Shown here piece by piece: positions 1 to 8,051 of a stretch of 64,000 nt of DNA. This stretch comes from Clostridia bacterium (GTDB lineage: Bacteria; Bacillota; Clostridia; Oscillospirales; CAG-272): positions 49,938-113,937 of the forward strand of contig JAFTSU010000013.1 of assembly GCA_017467105.1 (NCBI GenBank), given 5' to 3'. Both the position numbers and the translations under genes were made by a program. The notes beneath the pieces were generated by a model. The model saw only the letters and a list, made by a program, of their open reading frames with translations, did no database searches and had not been told where the DNA came from. Positions within the stretch are counted from its first letter, which is position 1. Each line of letters starts with the position of its first letter.

Positions 1-1049
1 ATCGGGACGTAGGTGTGGAAGCGGATAGAGTTAAAACCAAGCTCCTTCAGCGTCCTTATCACGCGCCTGTAGTAGTTCTTGTCTCTGGTGGGATGAACGG
101 TAATCGGGTGATAGCAATGCTCGCAGGTGCCTCTGAAATAATACGGCTCGCCGTTAAGATACAGCTTCGTTGCGCGAGCATCAAGCCTGCGTATACCGAA
201 CCTTCGCTCCAGCGTCTCGCCGACGGTGGAAACGGTGAGTTTGTATAGTTTTGGTGAGGACGGTGACCATTTCTCCATACCTAGGGAGGATAAGTGGATC
301 TTGCTTTCCCCGATGGAAAGCGTATGGGAGCATATCTCTGTATCCCCGTCAAAGACCCTCACGGTCTTTTCGGCGCATTCCGCGCCGACCGCTATAACGG
401 TAAAGCCGGAGCAATCTCCATCCACCCTGACACAAACGTCGCGCAGTCCGTCCGGGTGGAACCTCAGCTCAACGTCACCCCATATTCCGCCGGTGCATTC
501 GTTTGCCGCGCGAGAGGTTAATCCCGACACGGGTCTGCCCTTATAGCCCTTCAGACGATTATTTGACACTACCAGAGCAATCTCGTTTCTTCCCGCGCTC
601 AGAGTGCCGTCGGGTATATCCAGAGTAAATTCCGCAGAGTATCCCTCGTGCCGACCGAGATAGACGCCGTTGATCCAAGCCGAGAGAGTATTCTGAACAC
701 CTCCAACGTAGAGAACGGGGTTTTTTCCAATGTCGCCAAGCGTAAATGTCCTCTTGTACAAAAAGCTTCCCACGGGGTTTGGCAGAGTCAGATCGGGACA
801 GTAGCCCGCCTGCGGATACGTCTGCAGTGTGTAGGTGGGATTCCAGGAGAGCCTTGCGTGCAGGGGCGTTGTGCGAAATGTATCCAGCATATCCTCAAAA
901 TATCCGGGTACGCAAACCTCCACGGCGCTGCCCTTATCCCTGGCTACATTCTCAGAATCTATATCCGGTATACTCTCGCTCTCGTATACCTCGGGACAGA
1001 CGTAGTCTATCAGCCACTTTCCCGAAAGACTTATAATATTATCGCGCAT
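1..1049 (-). CDS. Glycoside hydrolase family 2 protein, N-terminal part (cut by window start)
   Basis: The minus strand is open from an ATG at 1049 to the window edge (349 codons), preceded by GGAGG five bases upstream. The translation begins MRDNIISLSGKWLIDY and has the family 2 order: a jelly-roll sugar-binding domain (about residues 1-190, with VGSFLYKRTF, VQNTLSAWINGVYLG and a GGIWGDVEL segment), an immunoglobulin-like domain (about 195-295) and the start of the TIM barrel (LYLNGEPYYFRG, then LGFNSIRFHTYVP). The catalytic glutamates lie beyond the window. The family contains beta-galactosidases, beta-glucuronidases and beta-mannosidases; which activity this is cannot be told from this part. 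There is no signal peptide, so it should act in the cytosol on imported sugars. It is the last visible gene of an operon, 56 bp after the toroid-family gene. Confidence 0.85.
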   Translation of the reverse strand, partial: MRDNIISLSGKWLIDYVCPEVYESESIPDIDSENVARDKGSAVEVCVPGYFEDMLDTFRTTPLHARLSWNPTYTLQTYPQAGYCPDLTLPNPVGSFLYKRTFTLGDIGKNPVLYVGGVQNTLSAWINGVYLGRHEGYSAEFTLDIPDGTLSAGRNEIALVVSNNRLKGYKGRPVSGLTSRAANECTGGIWGDVELRFHPDGLRDVCVRVDGDCSGFTVIAVGAECAEKTVRVFDGDTEICSHTLSIGESKIHLSSLGMEKWSPSSPKLYKLTVSTVGETLERRFGIRRLDARATKLYLNGEPYYFRGTCEHCYHPITVHPTRDKNYYRRVIRTLKELGFNSIRFHTYVP

Positions 1050-1105
1050 TTTTACCTCCATATCGGCTTGAAAAGCTATTTGCCGAACCTTTACCGACTT
1101 AGGAA

Positions 1106-2479
1106 TTATATATTACCCTTCCTTACCGGTTTTCTGTTATCCATAATGTTCTTGAAGAGAGCGCTCTCGTACTCGCCGTAAAGAGGAACTCCGTCCTTTT
1201 CATCAACACCGAGAACACAGCTGATCACCCAGACCATAGAATTGGTGCCGAGAACTGCGGCATCCATATCTCCCTCCACCGTCTTGGGCACTCCGCAGGG
1301 TGATCCCTGCATAGTCCAGGTTGCGTAATCCTGAAGATAAGAGAAGGAGCCGTCCGGCTTTTTGAATTTGGCGGTCTTTTCCTTAGTGATCCTTATAGCC
1401 TCGGGCGCGATCTCAAGGAATTGACGTCTCAGCTTGCTTGCAAGAAGGGGAGAATGGAACTGCTTGATGTTATCAAGCACATGTCTGAGAGATACCCAAG
1501 GGTTCCACACGGTTACAACGGTTTCGGGATTCTCGGGGCTCATTATTGCGTCAACGGCACTCTTCAGCACCTTTTCGGGATTAGGTACCGGCTTATTCAT
1601 CGCGGAATAGGTGCACACAATCTTCATTACACCGTTCGCGGCGTAGTAGTCGCACACGTCGCTCCATATGCCGTTATCCTCGTGCTGATGAGCGTTAAGA
1701 AATTCATAGAGGGTCTCAACGTACTCGGGACCTCTGGCCTTCAGCTGAGTCAGCTGCTCTCCAAGCACGCTTCCGACGTGATAGCTACGATGATCTATAT
1801 CGAGAGTGGCAAGATACTCGCGAAAGGCATCCAGGGTCTTCATATTGTCGGGTATGTAAACGTTTCCCACATCCTCGCCGGATACGTCGGCTATTGTAGG
1901 ATACTTCGGCTTTCTGCCATAGCGCTCAAGAAGTATCAGGGCTCGGTTATAATCTCTGCCGCGTCTGCCAATGCCTATATCCTTACCCCATTGAGGATGA
2001 TAGAAGTATCCGTCGGGATCCTGGAGGTTCTCTACGAACTTCATCATTTTCTCCCCATACTCCTTGCCGAAGAACTCGTTTACGTGCTCCTCGTCGGTGA
2101 TACCGCAGCTCTCCACAAAATCAAATATGGAATTCATCGCCTCAACCACGGGCAAAAAGCCAACGTTATCTCTGGCGGAGTGAGTATAATGGAAGCCTGC
2201 GCTTCCGCAGAGCGGATGATGCTCGCAGACCGACTTACCGTACAGCTCGTTACAAACGCAGATATCCGGGTCGAAGAGGTTAGCCATCCACTTGATGAGC
2301 CTATCATCGTACAGCTCGTAAAGGGACTTGAACGCCTCGGTGATCTCGTGGGCGTTATGCTCAATGAGAGCCTCGAACCGTTCCCACTGCTTTTTCTTGG
2401 TTTCCATGTCCCGCGCCTTAAGCTCTGCCACAAGGGCATCGGGAAGCGTATGCTCTACGTTACCGATAAACTTTTCCAT
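1106..2479 (-). CDS. Compact cytosolic member of the toroid-like family, function unknown
   Basis: A 457-residue protein with no signal peptide. The reading frame extends to a TTG at 2512, but the ATG at 2479 has an AAGGAA ribosome site and is preferred. It matches the core of the large proteins at 41.8-64 kb: QDPDGYFYHPQWGK, then RRGRDYNRALILLERYG, and near the C-terminus DGSFSYLQDYA, MQGSPCGVP, EGDMDAAVLGTNS. In the large paralogues the equivalent blocks are DGEFYVAQM, GRDRSAC, DGGFAHS, WQGG and SDxDA. DGxF-type repeats suggest a helical (alpha/alpha) toroid like those of terpene cyclases and several polysaccharide-active enzymes; this is inference. It lacks the hexosaminidase-like and beta-sandwich domains, so it probably represents the minimal core. 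Placement between a PHP phosphoesterase and a GH2 glycosidase hints at glycan metabolism. The Cys/His-rich segment CEHHPLCGSAGFHYTHS is particular to this copy and might bind metal. Confidence 0.72.
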   Translation of the reverse strand: MEKFIGNVEHTLPDALVAELKARDMETKKKQWERFEALIEHNAHEITEAFKSLYELYDDRLIKWMANLFDPDICVCNELYGKSVCEHHPLCGSAGFHYTHSARDNVGFLPVVEAMNSIFDFVESCGITDEEHVNEFFGKEYGEKMMKFVENLQDPDGYFYHPQWGKDIGIGRRGRDYNRALILLERYGRKPKYPTIADVSGEDVGNVYIPDNMKTLDAFREYLATLDIDHRSYHVGSVLGEQLTQLKARGPEYVETLYEFLNAHQHEDNGIWSDVCDYYAANGVMKIVCTYSAMNKPVPNPEKVLKSAVDAIMSPENPETVVTVWNPWVSLRHVLDNIKQFHSPLLASKLRRQFLEIAPEAIRITKEKTAKFKKPDGSFSYLQDYATWTMQGSPCGVPKTVEGDMDAAVLGTNSMVWVISCVLGVDEKDGVPLYGEYESALFKNIMDNRKPVRKGNI

Positions 2480-2518
2480 TTTTAGTTCCTTTCCGAAAAA
2501 CGATTTCTCCAAGGTATA

Positions 2519-3424
2519 TTAACCGAGTTTTCTCTCACACAGGCACGTATACGCTTCCTCGTCTACGCCGGACTGCTCGTAGCTCGACGAGTATTCGTCG
2601 CTGAAGGTAAGAAGACCACCCAGGATATTCTCGTGGTCAGCGCCGCCCATCGTATAAAGGTTGTTTTTCTTACATACGTCCTCATAGAAGGCTCTGTTAG
2701 CCTCGTTTATCATCGAATGTCGGGTCTCAAAGCCCATTACGCCAAGGTCGATAAATTCGTTGACGTATTTGTTAAGACCTGCAGGGTGAGCAACAACGGG
2801 CACGCCACCTGCTTCCCTGACCCGTTTTATAGCCTCGGCGGTAGATACTTGGCGGTAGCTTTTTCCGGTAATCTCGGCAATCTTCGCCTCTCTGTCAGGA
2901 ATGTGACCGAAGCCCTTCTTGCAGAAATCGTCGTACTCGTCGTATCTGTATATGCCCCTCTTCATATAGGAGGCAAATATCTCGTTATTGCATATGTAGT
3001 TGTGGTGAGGGTGATCCGCCAGAACATCCTCCCACTCTATACCGCCCTTGATAGTTCCGTCAGCCTTTCCCCACTCGAAGAGAAGTCTGGATCTGTCGGT
3101 CTGTATGCTGGCGCAGAAGGGAATAAAATCCTTAAGCGAGGGATGCTCCGGATCAAAATCAAATCCACAGAGATGAACGCCGAGCATTCTGCCGTCAGAG
3201 GTTTGATGGAAGGTCGAAAGCTCCACGCCTATCATAGTCTTAAGCCCATATCTCCCACAAGCCTCCTTGATAAAGGAATATCCCTGTACTGTATCGTGGT
3301 CGGTAAGAATAATCGCGCCGTGTCCCATATTCTTCGCCATTCTGGCAAGAACCTCCGGCGTATATTCTCCATCTGAAAAGGTTGAATGGTTATGACAGCT
3401 TGCGTATACCTTGAAATTACTCAT
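2519..3424 (-). CDS. PHP-domain metal-dependent phosphoesterase
   Basis: A 301-residue polymerase-and-histidinol-phosphatase (PHP) family protein. The metal-binding signature is complete: HNHSTFSDG at residues 11-19, LTDHD at 40-44, GVELS after the third strand, PVVAHPAG, and GGADHE near the C-terminus. Free-standing PHP proteins of this size hydrolyse small phosphate esters such as nucleoside 3',5'-bisphosphates or histidinol phosphate; the substrate here is not deducible. The frame runs back to a TTG at 3472, but the ATG at 3424 has a good AAGGAG site and places the first metal motif at the normal distance from the N-terminus. It is the first gene of the operon running toward the window start; the next gene begins 40 bp downstream. 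Confidence 0.85.
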   Translation of the reverse strand: MSNFKVYASCHNHSTFSDGEYTPEVLARMAKNMGHGAIILTDHDTVQGYSFIKEACGRYGLKTMIGVELSTFHQTSDGRMLGVHLCGFDFDPEHPSLKDFIPFCASIQTDRSRLLFEWGKADGTIKGGIEWEDVLADHPHHNYICNNEIFASYMKRGIYRYDEYDDFCKKGFGHIPDREAKIAEITGKSYRQVSTAEAIKRVREAGGVPVVAHPAGLNKYVNEFIDLGVMGFETRHSMINEANRAFYEDVCKKNNLYTMGGADHENILGGLLTFSDEYSSSYEQSGVDEEAYTCLCERKLG

Positions 3425-3481
3425 ATCATTTATCTCCTTGTCCGTACGGCGAGTCTTTTTTCTGCCGTCCAATTTGCTTTT

Positions 3482-3509
3482 ATTATATCACAAAGAATAA
3501 TTTTTGCAA
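3482..3509 (-). promoter_or_regulatory. Sigma-A-type promoter for the PHP operon
   Basis: On the minus strand, TTGCAA (3504-3509), a 16-base spacer and TATAAT (3482-3487) lie about 60 bases ahead of the PHP start codon. No other promoter is seen before the two downstream genes. Confidence 0.65.
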
Positions 3510-3594
3510 TAGCTTTTAATTTTTTTAATTATTTTTGCTCATTCTTTCGCACACTCGCGACTAATCCTCAGCACTCTTCCAAATCACAATAAGA

Positions 3595-3618
3595 AAGTGG
3601 GAGACGGCTCTCCCACTT
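3595..3618 (-). terminator. Rho-independent terminator after the phosphopantetheinyl transferase gene
   Basis: Perfect 10-bp stem AAGTGGGAGA / TCTCCCACTT with a 4-base loop, followed on the minus strand by a T-rich run (TCTTATT). It ends the transcript before the PHP promoter. Confidence 0.75.
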
Positions 3619-3643
3619 AAACGCTATAAGTCCGTACTGCGAT

Positions 3644-4321
3644 TCAGTACAGATATTTCTCAGAGCTGACAAAGGAAAACGCGGATCTCTCGCACCCCTC
3701 TCCCGCGACCGCAAGAACGTATCTGCCACTTGCGACCTCTATTTCCTCTATTCTGACTGAGTGTGCCGTGCCATCAAGCGCGGATGGAACGAAGATCTCC
3801 TTCTTCTGCGACTTAAAAACAGCCTCCTTTGCGCACCAAAGGCGCAAAAACTCTATCTCCCTCCGGGATTCATCCGTATCCCTGTACCGTGAAAACTCCC
3901 TTTCGGTGAGGAATCTCTCCGCTAATTTTTCGACACGCCCCCCACCTAAGCGCTCTGCGTCCACGCCGATCGCGTTTCTTGACACTCCGACAGCTACAAG
4001 CCCCTTAGTGTGAGAAACGGACAGCTCAACGCCCTCGCCACCGTATCCTCCGTAGTCACGTCGACAGACCCCAAGGGCGCTTGAGTCCTTTTCAAAAAGA
4101 TCTTGAAGAGCATACTCCAAGAGGCGCCAGGCGCAGTATTTCTCCGCCCTGTGAGCAATATTCGTTATTTTGTCAATTTCCGCCTGACGCCATCTATCCG
4201 AAACCGGCTTGACCGATACGTCCTCCGGTACTGCGGCATAATAGATTTTAGCGAAAAAATCCTGACACGTATCCGTTTTTTTGTTCATTTTTAAGCTAGG
4301 CGTCTGCCCACTCCTTATCAT
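3644..4321 (-). CDS. 4'-phosphopantetheinyl transferase (Sfp type)
   Basis: A 225-residue cytosolic enzyme that moves the phosphopantetheine arm from coenzyme A onto a serine of carrier proteins. Family motifs are in order: SVSHT at residues 101-105, GVDAE at 119-123 (magnesium-binding acid) and WCAKEAVFK at 162-170. The length and the two-lobed layout fit the Sfp/Sfp-like group rather than the short AcpS group. The ATG at 4321 has GAGG eight bases upstream; a second ATG at 4288 would remove 11 residues but has no clear ribosome site. It lies 37 bp after a truncated adenylate-forming gene in the same transcript, an arrangement that suggests a small carrier-protein pathway, although no carrier protein is seen in the window. 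Confidence 0.88.
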   Translation of the reverse strand: MIRSGQTPSLKMNKKTDTCQDFFAKIYYAAVPEDVSVKPVSDRWRQAEIDKITNIAHRAEKYCAWRLLEYALQDLFEKDSSALGVCRRDYGGYGGEGVELSVSHTKGLVAVGVSRNAIGVDAERLGGGRVEKLAERFLTEREFSRYRDTDESRREIEFLRLWCAKEAVFKSQKKEIFVPSALDGTAHSVRIEEIEVASGRYVLAVAGEGCERSAFSFVSSEKYLY

Positions 4322-4358
4322 TCATCCGACCTCACAGCCACACGGGATACCAAGCCGA

Positions 4359-4922
4359 CTATTTTCCTTCTATGCGAAGAAGACTGTCGTACGAGGTGTC
4401 GCCGAGGTCGCAGCCGAAGCATCTTCCGCGCAGCGTCATCTCGCTTCCCGACAGAATAACCGCCGTTGCTTCTTCATCCGGAGTAGCCTCAGCCTCTCCG
4501 TCACCGATCACGCTCGCGTCAATTACGACGTATCCGGGTATTGCGTCACGGACCGCATTCATCGAAGGCACGTCCTCTCTGGCAACAATGCATCCGCGAA
4601 TATCCATTTCAGCAGAAAGCTTTACGAGCTTCTCGGGAGCCGTGCCATGAGGCAATAATACGGCGGACACTCCTCTGCTCGCCAGAGCGATAAGAACCTT
4701 GTATGGCTTTACTCCTTCCGAAATAACAACCGCCATCCTGTCTTCCCTGCCTATATGGAAGGTGTGGAGCTTCATTCTGAAGGATGCTATCTCCCGATTT
4801 ATATCTCTGAACGTAAGTGCTTTGTCTCCGTCCTTTACCGCGATACGAAGGGGCTCCGCCATGATCTTTTCCCAGGCGGCAGGCAGATCACCGTAATTTT
4901 CTATTTTTCTGAATTCAGTCAT
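4359..4922 (-). CDS. Adenylate-forming (AMP-binding) enzyme fragment, N-terminal subdomain only
   Basis: A 187-residue product that looks like the first third of an acyl-CoA synthetase or peptide-synthetase adenylation domain: ALTFRDINREIASFRMKL, then GREDRMAVVIS, VLIALASRGVSAVLLPHGT and a decayed A3 core, EATAVILSGSEMTL, where active enzymes have a TSGTTGxPKG-type loop. It stops 20 residues later at a TAG. The ATP-binding core and the C-terminal lid are absent, so it cannot be a working adenylating enzyme as such. No downstream remnant in another frame was recognised before the next gene. It could be a degraded gene or a stand-alone regulatory or docking subdomain; an intact frame, a good promoter and coupling to the transferase argue that it is expressed. 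Confidence 0.6.
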   Translation of the reverse strand: MTEFRKIENYGDLPAAWEKIMAEPLRIAVKDGDKALTFRDINREIASFRMKLHTFHIGREDRMAVVISEGVKPYKVLIALASRGVSAVLLPHGTAPEKLVKLSAEMDIRGCIVAREDVPSMNAVRDAIPGYVVIDASVIGDGEAEATPDEEATAVILSGSEMTLRGRCFGCDLGDTSYDSLLRIEGK

Positions 4923-4958
4923 AATTTATGCTCTTTCTATATTTTTTTATCATTTTAT

Positions 4959-4987
4959 ATTATATCACTACGTGATGGAGAAATCAA
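4959..4987 (-). promoter_or_regulatory. Sigma-A-type promoter for the adenylation-fragment/transferase operon
   Basis: Minus strand TTGATT (4982-4987), exact 17-base spacer, TATAAT (4959-4964), about 37 bases before the start codon at 4922. Confidence 0.72.
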
Positions 4988-4993
4988 GAGCTT

Positions 4994-5280
4994 GTTGCTC
5001 CGAGGTGTTTTTGTGGTTGCTAAGAGGAATTTTCGGATACTCAGAGGGATTTTGGGTTGCTCAGAGTTTTTGGTGAATAGCCAACCCATCTGACAGACCG
5101 TTTGCTACATTTACCATACGGTTTGCTTTATTTACAGGCTGTTCACTATAAATTCAAGCTCGCTTTCCACACGTTATTTATTATTCGTTGGGCTTTGCCT
5201 ATTTCCTAAATCAAAAAAACTCAGCCGCATACGGTCATACAGCAACCGTAAAGACATACATACAACCGTCAAGATATATT
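4994..5280. repeat. Degenerate short tandem repeats, period 20-22 bp
   Basis: This gene-free stretch between divergent promoters consists of decayed repeats. GTTGCTnnGAGG-like units start at 4994, 5016, 5036 and 5056. GTTTGCTnnATTTAC occurs at 5100 and 5121. CAACCGTnAAGA occurs at 5243 and 5263. No coding signal was found. Confidence 0.55.
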
Positions 5281-5284
5281 TTTC

Positions 5285-5313
5285 TTGACTTGCCTCTCCT
5301 TATATGATATAAT
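5285..5313 (+). promoter_or_regulatory. Sigma-A-type promoter for the redox membrane operon
   Basis: TTGACT (5285-5290), 17-base spacer, TATAAT (5308-5313). Transcription would begin near 5320, which argues against using the ATG at 5320 as the translation start. Confidence 0.8.
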
Positions 5314-5364
5314 AAAAAAATGGAAATCGGATGTATTCATCCGGGAAAGGTGTCGGTCATCTTA

Positions 5365-6195
5365 ATGAATCAGGAAAAGCTGAAAAATATATATGACAAG
5401 TCAAGGCTGATCTGCTCGATCATGGCAGCCATTGCGGCTGTCTCATACATCATCGGAGTGTATCACTTGTATCTGACGGGTGGGGATATGCCGTACTCAA
5501 GAGAAAGAGTGGGTGTATACCTGCTATATCTCTTACCCATCTCGATTCTGACGGTTCTCGCCTTTATTTCATCGGGTGTTTTGGCTCTGGCTATTACATC
5601 GGCTGACAAAAGACTGAAGGCAATAATCACCCCGAGCGTATCTATGCGAAAGCTATATCGCCGCTACAGAATCAGCGCTTTCGGTAAAACGGGCAAGGGT
5701 AAGGGCGACAAGTGCCTTATCGCCACTCCGGAGGTGTACGACAGCATAACGTCACATCACCGTACCCGTGTCGTCGCAAACATAATTTACGCCACTGTAA
5801 ACTTCGTTGTTCTCACGCTCTCGCTGATACCGATACTCGATACGTCAGCGTACACCCTCGAGGATCTAGACGGCGCTGTAATGCGTGCTTGTCTGTTTGC
5901 TCTGCCGCTTGTATTCACTCTTATCGGCGGCGCGATAATCATCAGATGGGTTTGCGAAAAGAGCTACGTCAGAGAGACGGAGCAGCTGAAGGAGCTTATA
6001 GCTACCACCACCCCCACGGACGTTCCCTTGACTCCCTCGTATGAGAATAAAAAGAGGCTGGCAATAGGTATAACCAGAATAGCGGTTCTGACCCTTGCCG
6101 TAGCGCTTGTGATCATCGGAATTGCAAAGGGCAACCTTGTTGGAGTGATTGAAAAAGCTGTGGCAATTTGCTCAGAATGTATAGGACTCGGGTGA
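5365..6195 (+). CDS. Polytopic membrane protein with CD1871A-like CXXC C-terminus
   Basis: A 276-residue integral membrane protein with about five hydrophobic segments (near residues 10-35, 55-85, 140-165, 180-205 and 235-260). The last segment, RLAIGITRIAVLTLAVALV followed by IGIAKGNLVGVIEKA and AICSECIGLG, resembles the small CD1871A family of CXXC membrane proteins, which as I recall end in xxCLECIGIG and lie immediately before a 4Fe-4S polyferredoxin gene, exactly as here. In this case the CXXC piece is fused to a four-helix N-terminal domain I do not recognise. The frame is open from 5320, but that ATG coincides with the predicted transcription start, so the ATG at 5365 is chosen. Its stop is 5 bp before the next start. 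The two Cys may exchange electrons with the neighbouring iron-sulfur protein; this is inference. Confidence 0.78.
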   Translation: MNQEKLKNIYDKSRLICSIMAAIAAVSYIIGVYHLYLTGGDMPYSRERVGVYLLYLLPISILTVLAFISSGVLALAITSADKRLKAIITPSVSMRKLYRRYRISAFGKTGKGKGDKCLIATPEVYDSITSHHRTRVVANIIYATVNFVVLTLSLIPILDTSAYTLEDLDGAVMRACLFALPLVFTLIGGAIIIRWVCEKSYVRETEQLKELIATTTPTDVPLTPSYENKKRLAIGITRIAVLTLAVALVIIGIAKGNLVGVIEKAVAICSECIGLG

Positions 6196-6200
6196 TAGAG

Positions 6201-7775
6201 ATGAAGATATTACAAAAATTAAAGTCGCTTCTGCCCACCAAGCGACGTCTGATACAGCTATATGCGGCGTTGCTTACCAATGCAAATCTGAAGGGCTATA
6301 TCAGCGGAAAAATCTACACGGGTGACCTGAAGGGCGTTTGCTCACCTGGATTAAACTGTTATTCCTGCCCCGGAGCTGTTGGCGCGTGTCCTCTGGGGTC
6401 TCTGCAGAATTCTCTCTCCGCAGCCAACAAATCATTCCCCTTTTACGTCTTCGGAATTCTTATCCTCTACGGAATTATTCTCGGCAGATGGATATGTGGA
6501 TTCCTATGTCCCTTCGGTCTTGTTCAGGACCTGCTCCACAAGATAAAGACGCCGAAGCTTAAGAAAAGCAGAATAACCAAGGCTCTCTCTGTGCTAAAGT
6601 ACGTGATCCTTGTATTGTTCGTGTTCATCATTCCGCTGGCGTATATGCTGAAGGACTTCCCTCTGCCCGCTTTCTGCAAGTACATATGCCCCGCAGGAAC
6701 CTTCGGCGGCGCTCTCGGTCTTCTGATCAATCCCTCAAACTCCACTCTTTTCGAGCTGCTGGGTCCTCTCTTCACCTGGAAGTTTGCCCTGATGTGTAGC
6801 ATAATTGTCGGCGCAATATTCGTATACAGAATATTCTGCCGCTTCCTCTGCCCCCTTGGCGCGCTCTACGGTCTATTCAACCGTTTTTCCGTCCTTGGAA
6901 TCAAGCTCGAAAAGCCAAAGTGCATTGACTGCGGTCTGTGCGTGGCTAAGTGTAAGATGGATATCTCCGAGGTGGGTGACAGAGAGTGTATAATGTGCGG
7001 CGAATGTATATCCGTATGTCCCACCAAGGCTATCACCTGGCGCGGCTCCAAGATAATACTGCCGGAAAATGAGATAGAGTCGGTAAAGGCTGACGAGTCA
7101 CTTTCCGATGAGGAGCGCGAGGCAAAGCTTATGGCAGTGAACAAGCGCCGCTCTACCAGAGTGACCGTGCTGCGCATAGTTGCCGCGGTGCTTATGATAA
7201 CTACCCTTGCAGGCGCACTCTATTATTACAACTTCGTTGATGGCTCTACCTCCGGTGAGGGAGGCGAGGCGAACGGAGACGGCCCTACCCTCGATCCTGC
7301 AGGAACGGGAAAGGTAACCGTCATAAACTTCTGGTACACAGACTGCAGCCCCTGCAAGCAGGAGCTTCCTCACTTCAATCAGATAGCGAGCGAGTATTCC
7401 GACACGGTAAACGTGGTAACCGTCCACAGAAGCGACGAGAATCTGACCAACGGCGAGGCTGTATCATATATCAACACCAATTATCCGGGCTCGAATATGA
7501 TCTTCCTTAAGGAAAAGTCGAATCCCAAAAACGCATACTACGTGCATTTCTTTGGCGAACAGCTCGTATATCCCAATACCGTAGTAGTAGATCAGAACGG
7601 TATTATTACAAAAATATTCCACGGCAAGATATCCTACGAGGAGCTTAAGTCAGCTGTAGACGCCGCCCTGCTCCGTCCGCAGTTTGGAAACTTAGATAGC
7701 TATCCTACGGGCAACACGGAGAATCTGAAGGTTCCCGCCTTTGAGCTTGAATACGTTATTCCTCCGGAGAACTGA
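6201..7775 (+). CDS. Membrane 4Fe-4S polyferredoxin fused to TlpA-like thioredoxin
   Basis: A 524-residue two-part protein. The first part resembles NapH/MauN-type ferredoxins: a Cys-rich entry GVCSPGLNCYSCPGAVGAC, membrane helices, CGFLCPFG, CKYICPAG and CRFLCPLGALYG on membrane borders, then two 4Fe-4S clusters, CIDCGLCVAKC and CIMCGECISVCP. A further helix (about residues 325-345) and a Gly/Glu linker lead to an outward thioredoxin domain with VINFWYTDCSPCKQELPHF (active site CSPC) and the cis-proline segment YPNTVVVDQNG. The layout suggests that electrons pass from the cytosol through the iron-sulfur centres to an extracellular disulfide. The ATG at 6201 is used rather than the frame-opening codon at 6168 because it follows the upstream stop by 5 bp. 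Fusion of the two activities, more often adjacent genes, is notable. Confidence 0.88.
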   Translation: MKILQKLKSLLPTKRRLIQLYAALLTNANLKGYISGKIYTGDLKGVCSPGLNCYSCPGAVGACPLGSLQNSLSAANKSFPFYVFGILILYGIILGRWICGFLCPFGLVQDLLHKIKTPKLKKSRITKALSVLKYVILVLFVFIIPLAYMLKDFPLPAFCKYICPAGTFGGALGLLINPSNSTLFELLGPLFTWKFALMCSIIVGAIFVYRIFCRFLCPLGALYGLFNRFSVLGIKLEKPKCIDCGLCVAKCKMDISEVGDRECIMCGECISVCPTKAITWRGSKIILPENEIESVKADESLSDEEREAKLMAVNKRRSTRVTVLRIVAAVLMITTLAGALYYYNFVDGSTSGEGGEANGDGPTLDPAGTGKVTVINFWYTDCSPCKQELPHFNQIASEYSDTVNVVTVHRSDENLTNGEAVSYINTNYPGSNMIFLKEKSNPKNAYYVHFFGEQLVYPNTVVVDQNGIITKIFHGKISYEELKSAVDAALLRPQFGNLDSYPTGNTENLKVPAFELEYVIPPEN

Positions 7776-7923
7776 TCCAACCGTGTGCGTTTTCCATCCG
7801 TGAATTACCCCATAGGTATCCTTATAAAGCTGCTATAGTCACAACGCGTATCATCCGTTTACAAGACGATTTCGCATGTAATATGACACTCATAGTTTAC
7901 ATTTTTGGTTTATTTTCAAAATT

Positions 7924-7955
7924 AAAGCCTGCTTTCATTTCTGAAAGCAGGCTTT
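7924..7955. terminator. Bidirectional rho-independent terminator
   Basis: Stem AAAGCCTGCTTTC / GAAAGCAGGCTTT with a 6-base loop, flanked by T-rich DNA on the plus side and by TTTT on the minus side. It serves the plus redox operon and the minus lipoprotein operon, which converge here. The rest of 7776-8051 holds nothing else recognisable. Confidence 0.85.
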
Positions 7956-8051
7956 TTAAATTTTAAATGCATTTTGGGATTTATTGCCTTGGCTTTTATA
8001 TCTTTTGAATACGCCGTCTGTAGATTGTTGCTACAGAAACGGCTATTGTAG

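Noticed and set aside
226-1181. Plus-strand frames near the window start
   Set aside because: Antisense to a minus-strand GH2 reading frame that has continuous family similarity and a good ribosome site.
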